A stretch of DNA of 64,000 nt from Desmodesmus armatus (lineage: Eukaryota > Chlorophyta > Chlorophyceae > Sphaeropleales > Scenedesmaceae): NCBI GenBank assembly GCA_007449985.2, contig VIIQ02000059.1, positions 310,001-374,000 on the forward strand, written 5' to 3'. The notes beneath the pieces were generated by a model, which worked only from the letters and a program-made list of their open reading frames with translations, was not told the origin of the DNA and searched no databases. Positions 13,169-23,866 of the stretch are shown piece by piece. Both the position numbers and the translations under genes were made by a program. Within the stretch, counting starts at the first letter, position 1. Each line of letters starts with the position of its first letter.

Positions 13169-13677
13169 CTACAGCAGGCATTCATCCAGGTGTGCATTCA
13201 AAGCACCCAACTCCCGAAACTCTAAGCAGCACACAGGGCACATCAACACAGCGGCCACAGCAGCAGCAGCAGTAGCAGCAGCTACATGCCTGGGTGGGTA
13301 CGTTGTCCGGCTGTCCAGGGGCCCACTGTGCGGCTGTGTCCTGGCAGCAGCAGCAGCAGCAGCAGCGGCAGCAACTGGTGCAGCTTCCTCTTCATCGTCT
13401 GATGACAGAAGGTCGACCACCTCTGCTGTTGGCTTACCAGGCTGTTGCTGCTGCCTGCGCTGCTGCTCCTGGTGACTCAACTGCTGCAGCAGCTGTGCAG
13501 TCCCCTGCCTTGCTGCACCAGGCTGGGTGCAGGACACACCACCAGCAGTACCAGCAGTACCAGCATCAGCAGGAGCAGCAACAGGAGTGGCTGTGGCACG
13601 TGCCAGTGCCGCCGCTGCAGCAGCTGCCCTGGGGTCTGGTGGCTTGCCCAGCTGCTCTGCTGGGCTTGCCCCAGGGG

Positions 13678-13709
<32 letters not shown>

Positions 13710-16697
13710 GCCGCCTGCGTCTGCTGCTGTTGCTGCTGCGCCATCTGCGCCTGCTGCTGCTGCGCCTTCTGCGCCTGCTGCTGTTGCTGCTGCCCTAGCT
13801 GCTCCTGCTGAACAGGCTCTGACGTGGCCTGCTGGGGCTGCTGCTGGGGATGAGCCCCCAACTGCTGAAGCTGCTGCCCTTGCCGCCGCTGCTCCTGTTG
13901 TGGCATTCCCGGTTGCTGTGCCAACACTGCCCCCCGCTTGGGGAAGAAGCTCGTGATCGCTGGGGCGCCTGCTGCTGCCGCTGCCTGCCGCCGCTTGTTG
14001 GGTGCGTTGGGATGCTTGCTGCTGGGCTTGCTGCCGGCTGTGCCTGCTGCCTTGCCAGGGGGTGGCTGCTTCTCAGGCTCTGCGATCTGCGTTTGCAGCA
14101 GGGCGGCACACATGAGACACGGTGGTGAAGTTTGGTATCTGTGCAGGTACGTATGCATCACCATGTTGGCATTGCATGTAGCTGAGACAGCCCAGTAAGA
14201 AAATGGAAATGGTGATCTTGCTGGATGCCAGCCAAAAAGCATTGCAGGTGCAGGCACGTGGCTGAGGCTACCCTAGTCCACAATTGGCTGTGAGCAGTGC
14301 CTTTCACGCCCACGATTCACGGCGTGATACACTGTACTGCACAGCTAATGCAGTACAGTGTCCTGCGATGAAGTACAGCTGGTGCAGCAGAACATGTGTT
14401 CAGTTTGTAAAACTGGCTATGGTATGGATAAAAAATCAAAGTTTGCTGAAGAAAATAAAAAGAAAGATTTTCAGCCTCTTTTTCAAAAGATATCTTTTTT
14501 TTCAGGTTTGGATAAAAAAACAAACTTCTAAATGTTTATCAGTAATGCTTACCCCTTGAGAACGATAAACACGTTGGACACCATCAACAATAATTTGTTG
14601 AATTTTTAAAAAACTCTGACGAACAGCTTGTTCTAATGGTAAACAAAACACATCATGTACTGCAACAACTCCAACGCAACACCGCCAACTCCAATACCAC
14701 TGCTGTGTGCCGTCATCGATACTTGTACATGCCATGTTGATACTCGTCTAGATGCCACATTGATACTGGCCTCACCTTCTCATACAGACCGCTGCAGGTC
14801 CTGATATGCCCGTGGTACCAGCAGCGCTCATCCCTGCAGTAAGCGCTGCCTGGCGCTGCTGCTGCTGCCGCCTTGCTGAAAGACCTGCAGTCAGCCTCCT
14901 GAGGGGGCCGGTTCATCGACCGGCGAACCATGTTGCCGCTGCAGTACGTACAAGCATCAAGGTGTGATACAATGCAATATGTTGTAGCACAACAAACAAC
15001 ACGAACAATACTGTTGTGGTATCAACACAGAATATTCTGGTATCACAGACGCAGGGGAGGGGACAATGGGTTGCAGACAGACACCTGTCATTCATTGGTC
15101 ACTCACCAGCCAGTGCAGCGCCACACGTGTGTCCTGTAGTTGTTGACCTCGTCGTGCATGGTGTGATACACAGTGATGTTGTAGCCACCAGGCGGCCGCT
15201 GCAACATCAACGGCAACAGGGAGGTACACAGCACCAAGCAATCGGACCTAGTGCAGGACAGGTCACGCCACATCTACCTCCCTAGCAACTCTGCTTCTTA
15301 TCCTGTCAGCCTTGTCCCCCCTTCTGTGCCTCTACAGCCGCCCTCCCTCCCCAAGACACACACACCTGGTGGTCAGGGCTGGTGGCCTTGTTGATGCGTG
15401 TCATGATTGAGCGGAATTTGGGCCCATGGTCCCCATCATCTCTCACATTGCCCAGGAACAGTGCTGCATGGATCATCTCATGCAGCAGCGTCTCCTTGAG
15501 ATCACGCACAGGCCGAAACTGTGTGGGGCATGTGTTCAAGGGTGGACAGTATCATACTGTCAGTATGGGATGGAGTCCAAACAGGGCGGGTGAGACATGG
15601 AGCGCATGTGAGCGAGACTGAGACAGGATGTGGATACGGCAGCAGACGTGAAAGCTGGATCAGTAGGTGTGCATCAGGTGGAAAGATGGGCACCAGGCAG
15701 ACATGACAGGAAACATGAGGCATAGCCCTTTTTGCCCTCAGCTCAGAGTGGTGTGTGTGTATGGGTGAGATGGGGAGCAGGGCGGAGTTCAAACACAGTG
15801 CCTTGTTGTCTTGCTGGTGCAGGGGCACCTTCCACCGCTGGCACCCTTGCTGCTCATCCCCTGTTGCAAACAACACTGGCAAGCCAACATGCAGCATTGA
15901 GTCAAGTCTGTGATGCATGTCTTGAAGCAAAGGATTCGTTGTCCTTGAGTACAGCATAAAATGACCTCCGTTTCTTTCCGCTGCTCTGCTGATGCATGCC
16001 CAGCCTGTCGGCATTGCTGCTTGCTGTGAGTCTGTCACACCTTGAGCAGAGGCTCAGACAGCTTGATCCTGCAGCCGCCTGACCTTGAGAAGTGACACAC
16101 ACCAGCACACCTGCACACACCCAAACACGGCATCCTGCTTAGTACGGTATGGCACGTGCTGTCCGTCAAGCAGGAGCCCCAGCTGCTTTTGACCTACCTA
16201 GCCTGCACACCTACAATGGCGGATACTCGAAGACGATGCTGCTGCTGCAGCCAATGCTTGACATTTGCATCTGCAGTACGAGTGCAAACCTAAGCCTGAG
16301 GTTCTGTATCCGCAGGCTTGGCTTTTGGAGGTGCAAGTACGTGCTGATGTGGCAAGCAAAGGGAGGTTTGTGACAACAACAGTGTCTTGCAGCTGCTGCA
16401 CTCACAGCGTCATGCGTTTGGTGCTCCACTCCACGCTGCATGCACCCAGCTGGTTGTCAAAGTACATGGCACTGCAGGCACGACCATATGCAGAGCGCGA
16501 TTTGGCACATACAGTGCACACCACACATGTCAGAAAGTCACAAGCCCATCTGCATGCCGCTGAAGACAGCAGCTGTGACCTATAAAACGTGTCCCTCACT
16601 TGTAGTATGAGAACAGAGAGTGAACGTCAGGTGTGGGATCCAAAGACTCCAGGTCTAGGCCTGCCAGCTCTGGGTCGATGCCACTGTCTGCTGCCAT
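13169..16697 (-). CDS. SPRTN: SPRTN/DVC1 (Spartan) DNA-protein crosslink metalloprotease
   Basis: Seven exons join in phase to a 519-residue protein: 16697-16600, 16471-16406, 16110-16041, 15518-15366, 15198-15107, 14938-14776, 14086-13169. The SprT domain starts near residue 22 ([12 protein letters not shown]) and carries [23 protein letters not shown] and the zinc-protease motif [11 protein letters not shown] (HExxH), then the HGPKF element with the third ligand and a Cys-rich zinc ribbon (WRCTGCGN, ERCWYHG). The long last exon is Gln/Ala-rich and holds a PIP-like box (AITSFFPKR), an acidic [10 protein letters not shown] stretch and a C-terminal UBZ4 finger (CPVC, then HLDEC). In known family members this nuclear protease degrades proteins crosslinked to DNA during replication, guided by PCNA and ubiquitin. 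I did not see a p97-binding SHP box. The start is the first in-frame ATG. It is divergent from the uL16 gene, about 400 bp between coding starts. Confidence 0.95.
14405..14660 (-). pseudogene. Plastid rpoC2 fragment inserted in an intron (NUPT)
   Basis: The last SPRTN intron (14775-14087) contains a strikingly A+T-rich block. On the minus strand, 14655-14530 reads [19 protein letters not shown], then [20 protein letters not shown], which is the conserved C-terminal region of the plastid RNA polymerase beta'' subunit. The remainder is also A/T-rich and plastid-like in composition but I cannot place it. Base use differs sharply from the G+C-rich surroundings. This is best read as nuclear plastid DNA; the open frame is a relic, not a gene. 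The ends are approximate. Confidence 0.85.
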
Positions 16698-17113
16698 ACT
16701 TGTGGTGGTGTGTCAGCAACCATGTGCTATGAATGCATCTGGGCCTTCCTATGGGATTTTCTGCGCGTAAGATGCTACATATTGTTTGGCAAGCCGGTCT
16801 GGCAGTTGCCAGCTGTTTCAGTTGAAGCATCAGTCCGGTAGTATTGTTGCGCCCCAACGACACTGCAGTTTGTTTCAGTGATAAAACTTTGTCGAGTGTA
16901 CTCAGTGAAGTCGCCATCCTCGATCAGGGACGAACTCAATTGTGATCTACAGCAGCGATGAGGCCCGCGGCTTGCGGCTTGTTGAGAGGTATGCACGGTG
17001 ATCTGAGCTCAGTGTTTCTTATGTGATTGCTTGTGCTCACTGATGCGCCGTCTGCTGTGCTGGTTGCAGGCCTGGTGTCGCAGTGCAGCAACAGCAGCAG
17101 CAACGGGCTCCCA

Positions 17114-18681
17114 ATGCTGCAGCAAGCGTTACCATGGGGTTGTCACCTGCAGGTAAGCCAAAGCAAGATGTCTCACCTCTCAAATCACTTTCAAGTGCCC
17201 CACAGATAGGTCTGGGCCAGCCAGTCACTGGGGTCGGCTGCGTGACCTCCATGTCGTGCTGGGGACTCTTGATGATTGCAGGCGCATTTGCAACAGCATT
17301 CGGATCAGCAGCAGCAGCAGCAGCCTTTTGGCAGCAGCAGATCCCTCAGCTTCCTTTCAGCAGCACAGCAGAAGCCCACAGGCTGGCCCACGGCCCCTGC
17401 CAGCCCACTGCAGCAGCTGTCGCAACCACACTGCTTACTGCCCTCGCTATGGCAGCCGCTGCAGCAGCAGCAGCCTCTGGAGCACCAGCTGCAGCAGCCG
17501 TTTGGGCAGCAGGCCCGGCACTTTGTGCTGATGCCGCGCAAAGTGAAGTATCGCAAGGCCCACAAAAGTGTGGGCTTCAATGAGACCATCTGTGGCAACA
17601 CCCGGCAGCTTGCATTTGGCTTGTATGGCATTCGGGCGCTGGAGCACTGCAGGATGCCTGCCGGTACCATTGAGGCGGTCAGGTGAGCAGGGCTGTAGCG
17701 GCTGCACACGACAGGGACCGTCTATCCAGATTGCTGCCGCAGCTGCGCATTTTGTGGTTTCATCCAAGGGCGCATCGTCAGCTTTCTTGACATGAATGCC
17801 ATGGTCACTTGGAAACTGGTGCAGGTCTGTCAGCTGCAGGGAGCTGGCTTACAGCGCTATGTGTGGCATGTTTGTCGGGGCCGGCTGCAGATGACGGCCT
17901 GGCGAGTGGCTGAGTTTCCTGGCAAGGCAAGGCTGCCGCTCACCCCTCATCCCCTTGGTATCATGCACCCATCAGCACGGTGTTCTGCTGCTGTGCACCC
18001 TGTGCTGCGCTGTAACGCACTGAGTTGTATGTCACGTTGTTCTGCATGCGCTCGCGTACTGCATGCGTTGGTGTACTGCAGGCGTACGTTGCGCCGCACC
18101 ATCAAGAAGTCTGCCATGCTGTGGATCCGCATGACGCCCAATGTGCCAGTCACCAGCAAGCCAGCGGAGGTGCGCACCACCTGCCAGCATAAGTGCCGGC
18201 ATATGTAGGCATTGTTGTCAATGCGGCTGCAGTAACAACAGATCTTCAGCTGCCTGTGCGCGCGGTGTTTGATGTGATATACGGCAGCAGCAGGTCGGCT
18301 GCCTGTGCAATCCTGCACGTGCTGCAGCAGGAGCTTGGTTTAGACCCTGGCAAGGCTGCCTGTACAGATTGTGCAGCAAACTGGCTGAGCGGAGCTTATC
18401 TCCATTAAGTGCTGCCTGCAATGGCGCAAGAGGAGTAATCGGCACAATACAACAGTGGCTGGTGTGCTGAACTTACCAATAGCAGATCCTTCGCTGTTGC
18501 TGTGCCGCTGTAGGTCCGCATGGGCAAGGGTAAGGGTACCTTGGACTACTGGGCAGCTCCTATCCGCGCTGGGCAGATCATTTTTGAGTTTGACCGCTGC
18601 AGCAAGGCGACGGCCATGCAGGCAGTGCAGGCAATCAAGGCCAAGATGCCTATCAAAGTGGACTTTGTGGAATGGAACTAG
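17114..18681 (+). CDS. Organellar (probably mitochondrial) ribosomal protein uL16
   Basis: Exons: an upstream piece ending at 17152, then 17282-17682, 18082-18169 and 18514-18681, all joining in phase. The conserved core starts at VLMPRKVKYRKAHK and continues through ETICGNTRQLAFGLYGIRAL, RRTIKKSAMLWIRMTPN, VTSKPAEVRMGKGKG and YWAAPIRAGQIIFEF to the stop, typical of bacterial-type L16, which sits near the peptidyl transferase centre and contacts tRNA. About 85 Gln/Ser-rich residues precede the core and probably act as targeting sequence plus linker. The start is unresolved: 17114 is the only ATG in the required frame nearby, but an upstream exon may exist. The neighbouring ATG at 17043 opens a presequence-like frame (MRRLLCWLQ) that cannot be joined in phase. 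Mitochondrial rather than plastid location is an inference, since L16 is normally plastid-encoded in green algae. Confidence 0.88.
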
Positions 18682-20434
18682 GGCAGTAGGTAAGACGCTT
18701 GGTGGAGCCGCAAGCCAGGTTTAAGAGCACATGTGCATGGGGCTTTGGTGGCTGTGCTGCACCGTGTGCGTTTGTGTATTTCAAAACTGCAGCTACGCAC
18801 TGCACTTCATGGCTGCGACAGGTGGGCGTGCATGCCTTCCTGCAGGTCCACAGGTGGGTGCAGGCAGGTGTTGTGTCTGTGTGTCTGCACTGAAGTATGA
18901 CGGCAAGTATGTCTGCGTACATGTGGCTGTGTGTGATCGCACATGTCCCTCGTCTATGTGGTTGCACAGATCCTTTCAAGTTGTTGGCTTGCGTCCATGT
19001 GAGTGGTGTGTGTGGTGTGGGAGTGGTGTGAGTGCTGTCATGATATGCCCAAAGGAAATGAGGAGAAGTAAAAGGTCTGAGGTGGTCCCTGCTGTCAGCA
19101 GCCGCTGCATGCCACGCAGCTGCTACCCACTGCACTGCACTTGTGAACCCCTGCGCCTGCTTGAGAAGCCCCAGCAGCGTGCTGTCGCAAACACAAGGAC
19201 ATCACCCCGTCCCCCAGCACACCTCAGTTCTTGCCAGCACGTGTCCTGCAGTTCTGCAGGATAGGTGCCTGTGCATGGGGTTGGGCTGTGCGTGGGATGG
19301 CTTCGGAAACAGGATATGCATGGCGAGATCTCAGGGGCTGCTTGAAGCAACAGCACGCCTCTGTACTGCATGTCCAACAGTATCGTGCAGTGGGCGTAGC
19401 TGTTGTGGCTGTGTGCTGGCGTTGACAGCAGTACTTGTCTGCCTATGACTTCGTGGTTCAGGTCTGATCCTTGGGGTATGCTGGCTGGCTGGTTGGATGT
19501 GTTGTGTTCATGTGTGTGGTCTCATGTGTTTGGGTCTGTCGCTGCCTGTGCTATCCTGTGGGCTGCATTGTGTGTTAATGGGGATCACAAGCCCGTGACA
19601 TCACAGGAGGGCTTGCATGCATCGGGTGGATACTTCCTTGGCAATACGCCTGCAAATTTCAATGACCACGTCATGCAATGCCGCACCTATATGCGCTCCT
19701 TGCAGGTCACATATGTGCACATATGATGTCACAGTACGTTGCATGCGGCAGGTGCTGCTGCTGTGCGCAATGTGGCGTGTCCCTGAAGCTCCTTCTTGTG
19801 TGTCATGCTTTTGTTGCCTGCAGGCGCCGACTTCGCACCATCCGTCAAGGCTTGACGACACGGCATCAGCATTGGGCGTCAGAAGCCGTGGCAGCATGCA
19901 TGCTGGAGCATGCAAGCACGTGTGTGTGCTGGACCAGCAGCAGCCAGCAGTGGCAGGTAGTGCTGTCACAGCTTCGGAAGCCTGACCTGTGGAAAGCCAG
20001 ATCAGTGCGAGCCAGCGCTTCTGAAACATCTGGTTTGATTGTTTGAGGGTGTGCTTTAAGGTACACGATGGCATGCATGGCGTTGCCGTGCCTGCATAGT
20101 ACAGCCCCCCCCCCCCCCCTCGCCCGCTGTGGTTTTCTGAGCACAGAGATGTGCTGCTGCAATGAGGGTGGAAGGCTCAATCACAGGGGAGCAGCTGCTT
20201 GCAAGGGCTGCAAGGTGCATTCCAGTGACCGCTGCCCACGTACAAGTTATGGCTGATGGGCTGGCAGTTCTGGGACCTAGTAGTACTGCCGTGGGGTTTT
20301 GTGCATGGAGTTCCTCACTAGTGAGTACTGTGCTTTCAACTCACAACCGAGTTTTCTTCACTTGTTCAGAAGCAAATTCAAACAGAAGCAAACGCAAACA
20401 AACGAACAACAACCCGTCCTAACAGCAGCAACCG
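18682..20434. other. Intergenic region
   Basis: No gene is supportable over about 1.75 kb. It has GT-rich stretches (18740-19030, 19480-19570) and a C-run at 20106-20118. A short stretch near 19824-19850 resembles the third uL16 exon (arginine-rich codons after GCAG), but too weakly to call a pseudogene. Confidence 0.45.
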
Positions 20435-20445
20435 TTTGGCGCGAA
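20435..20445 (+). promoter_or_regulatory. E2F-like site upstream of F-box/LRR gene 1
   Basis: TTTGGCGCGAA matches the E2F consensus TTTSSCGC exactly and lies 68 bp before the start codon. The same 11-mer occurs at a similar distance before the paralog at 23.9 kb although little else upstream is shared. Confidence 0.5.
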
Positions 20446-20512
20446 GCACATCGAGAGTCCCTTTTGGTCACTGCTGCAAGCATCAGTTTTCACCTGCTTT
20501 TCAACCGACACC

Positions 20513-22703
20513 ATGAGCTTTGACCAGTTGCCAGATGAGGTGCTGCAGCTGGTGTTCCAGTACCTCAGCACACAGCAGCGTCTGCAGGTTGCTGCCCAGG
20601 TCTGTCGGCGCTTCAAAAGGGTAGCCAACGCAACCAAAATCATATCAACCAAGCTGACAGGTCACAGGCGGGACATGCTGGCAATCTGGCTCAGCACCTA
20701 CGGCTGGAGTGTCCGCACCTTGAAAGCAGCAGCAGCAGAGGCTGAGCCTGGACGGTATGGGGGACTTGAAGCAGAGCCGCTGCTGCACGTCATTCACCTC
20801 CTGCCTCAGCTTGACAGGCTGGAGCTGACCGGGTTTGATGTGCCAATCGCGCCTGGCTGCGTCGGAGGGCTGGCTTCATCAACTCACCTCACTGCTCTCA
20901 GATTGGAAGGCTGCATCATGGGCAGGTTGTTCATAGGCTATCCCATCAATAACAGCCTTGATGGCATAGAAGCACTGACCAACCTGCAGTCCCTGAAGCT
21001 TACTGGCCATGTCCTGCCAGCAACCCTGCCTCAGAAGCTTGCGCTGCTCACAGAACTTGAGTGCTCCACTACGATCACGGACGCACCCAGTCTGCACAAC
21101 CTCAGCCTGCTGCCTCTGAGGCGTTTGGTACTCAGCGCGCTTGATGTCTCTGGCAAAGAGGTTGCCGTAAGTGATGCCCTGACCAGCATCACCAGCTTGG
21201 AGAGCCTTGAGCTGCACAGTGTTGGAGCAGTCATCTGCCCGTTCAGCTGCCTCCAGCACCTTCAAACCCTCAGCATCAGCACCAACAGTGAGGACTTATT
21301 TCTGGCAGGCCGGCGGCCCCTCCCCCCCTTCGGCCGTCATACCAGCTGCGTGGACTCAGCAGCCCTGGCTGGGTTGAGCGGCCTGCAGCACCTATCCCTC
21401 CGGGGTGTGATCATCACGCGCACGGTGGAGGGCAGTCCTGGTCTGTTGAGGGAGTCATGCAACGACAAGCAAACCTTCCTTGAAGCCATCTCAGCCATGA
21501 CCCAGCTCACCTACCTGTCCCTGGACCTGTGTGACGGGCCCTTCTACCGTGCTGAGCGCGCCAATCCCCAGAGGTTCGCAGCACTCACGGCGAGCAACCA
21601 CCTGCAGGAGCTGCATCTCTGCATGCGTGAGTCAGTCTTCGAGCCCAGAATAGCCCCAGGCGAGGATCGGCCGCCGTACTCTGCAAAGTCCCGTGAGCAA
21701 GGCGACACTCTGCCTGCAGGCACCTGGGCGCACGTGTTTCCAGCAGACCGCCAGCTGACAGCCCTCAGAGTGCTGCGGGTGCATCCTGGCTACACTTCGC
21801 TTGCTGACAATGACCTGACAGCCCTGGGCAAGTGCTGCCCGAACCTGCAGGATTTGGAGCTGCTGGGTGTGCTGGGGTCAACAAACAGCAATGCGTCTGG
21901 AGGTGTGCTTCTGCTTGGCCGTGAGCCACGTCACTTCAGACAGTTGAGGAGCTTGACAGTGGACAACCTGGACACTGCGGCAGCAATGAAGCTCACCGAT
22001 ACTGCTGCTGCAACACTGAAGAGGCTCCACGTCAAGTCCAAGGCTGTGCTGAGTGACTTGGGGCTGCTGCAGATGACCAAGCTGCGGGCCCTGCAGGAGC
22101 TCAAGATGGAGCAGGCCGTGGTGTCATACGACACATGGGCCAAGTGGGAGGGAGCCATCCACATGTGCACACAGGTAAGTGGGGTCAGTGTTGACACCTT
22201 ACGCTGCTTTGATGCAGGAAATGCGTGCAGCGCTGCTGCTGTTACTAGTTACTACTTTCCTGCACTTGTGAGTGACTTGCGGCAGGGCTATCCTGCATTG
22301 TGCATCCTGCAAACTGATCTGCTGCTGCTGCCCCCAGGTACTCGCATGGCTTGCTGAGTCCAAGAGTCCCTGCCTCAGTTGTTGCGCGCTTGCTGCTCTA
22401 CCTCCATATTTGCAGGAGGCCCATCCGGACAACCCCCCTGGTGTGTGGATGGAGCTGCTGGAGCACTGCATCCTTGCCATGACAGCCTGCAGGATGGCAT
22501 CACCGGTACCACCCAGCTTCGATACAAGCTCAACAGCACTGGAAGTACAGGAGGAACTGCAGGCGGCAGTCGAAGAGATGGCAGAGTACAAGGCTTCCCC
22601 TGTTGGCCTTGCTGTCTGGCAGGCAGCAGCTGACGCGCTCACGGCTTACCAACGGCAGGTGGTGGATTGGGAAGGTCCAACCTTTCAACCAAGTTGTTAC
22701 TGA
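20513..22703 (+). CDS. F-box/LRR protein, tandem paralog 1
   Basis: Two exons, 20513-22174 and 22416-22703, join in phase 0 to a 649-residue protein. Residues 1-40 form an F-box (FDQLPDEVLQLVFQYLSTQQ, then AQVCRRFKRVAN), which in known proteins binds SKP1 in an SCF ubiquitin ligase. A long run of leucine-rich repeats follows (units such as LQSLKLTGHVLPATLPQKL, LTYLSLDLCDG, LQELHL) and would choose the substrate. The C-terminal exon is helical and Ala/Glu-rich with no known motif. The start fits the F-box and follows the E2F-like site. The second exon is preceded by a GCAG acceptor and ends at TGA. Its nearest relative is the next gene, about 1.2 kb downstream on the same strand. Confidence 0.85.
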
Positions 22704-23796
22704 GCACAGGCCCTAAGCAGCTCAGGGGCGGGCAAACAGCCAAGGCTTGAGCCTGCCAGCGGCTCGCTGCATCTGTGTGTTTGTCACCTGTGTGGTTGGG
22801 TCAAGCACGTGCACAAAGTGCACTTTGTAAGCCTTGTTTTCTGCATATCAACTGCCCAGCATTGGCACTGCCGACATTACGGCAACGTGAGCCAGCATGG
22901 CCCCTGCGCTGGGACCATCTTTTGTTGCGCAACACTGCATGGGGTGGCATGGTTGCGTCAGCTCAGAACCTTGCTGAACACAGTGTGGCAGGCGCCTCAT
23001 GCGGCATTTTCGAAATGCTTGAAGGCTCTGGGGCTAGTGGAAGTGTTGTGACAGCTGGATTGAAGGTGCCTCTTGAAGACTACATCTTGCAGACGGCCCT
23101 GCATTTGGAGCAGTGGCAGGATGGATGCTCATGTGTCATCCACTGACTATGCCGCATGCCTTATAATGGGTATGGCTTCTGATCAGACGTGCTGGGTGTT
23201 TGACAGGGGTGCAGGGCAGCTGTTTGTCGCAAGGTGTTCAACCAACTAAATCAGGAGTCAGGTCAGGCAAAGTTTGTTGTCATAGCTTGATGTTGGTCTG
23301 CATGCAACTTACAGACTTGCCCTCCGCTCAAACAGTTGGATGGAATATGAGTCATATTATATGACTATAAGCAAGGATGACACCAGGGCATGCCTCTCCA
23401 TCACAGCAGTGCAAAGGCAAACCACACACACAGCAGGGGTTTAGCGGCCGGCTTCAAGGTGCAACCAGCCCCAAGTCCCCATCTAGGATCAGGTATGCAG
23501 CTTAGTGGGCCCTGTCCAGCAACATCCTGTTGGCTCTACTTCTTGGCTGCACCTGTCAAGCACACAGAGCTGACTCAAGCAACATAATTGTCTCGCAGTC
23601 GTAAAAAGGCCAAGCCTGGCTTGAGCGCGTACTGATTATTGACTGATTCGTCATAGTTGGGTGTCCGTCACACTTCCCGTTCATGATTAAGCTGTGATTG
23701 CTTGCTTTCAGAGTTATTGTGAGTAAAATATGCCGATTTAAGTTCCAAAAGCTGTTCATGAGACCCGGCAGGCCTTCCACTTGCGCAGCAGCAAAC
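22704..23796. other. Spacer between tandem F-box/LRR paralogs
   Basis: No gene seen. A TGTAA word, the usual green-algal polyadenylation signal, occurs near 22825 (CTTTGTAAGCC), roughly 120 bp past the stop, and could end the upstream transcript. Confidence 0.4.
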
Positions 23797-23807
23797 TTTG
23801 GCGCGAA
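23797..23807 (+). promoter_or_regulatory. E2F-like site upstream of F-box/LRR gene 2
   Basis: TTTGGCGCGAA, identical to the site before paralog 1, lies 60 bp before this start codon. Conservation of an 11-mer in otherwise diverged upstream DNA suggests function; S-phase control is an inference. Confidence 0.5.
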
Positions 23808-23866
23808 AGACATGTCTGTTGTGCAGCTGAACCTTCCACTGTGATCCTGCCAGGCGTGGGATCACG

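Noticed and set aside
13294..13956. Long plus-strand Ala/Gln-rich frame opposite the SPRTN C-terminal exon
   Set aside because: It is the antisense reading of CAG/CTG codons; the minus strand has the UBZ4 finger, the PIP-like box and phase-consistent exons.
17043..17154. Presequence-like start MRRLLCWLQ for uL16
   Set aside because: Its frame ends in phase 2 at the donor and cannot join the conserved exon at 17282, which needs phase 0.
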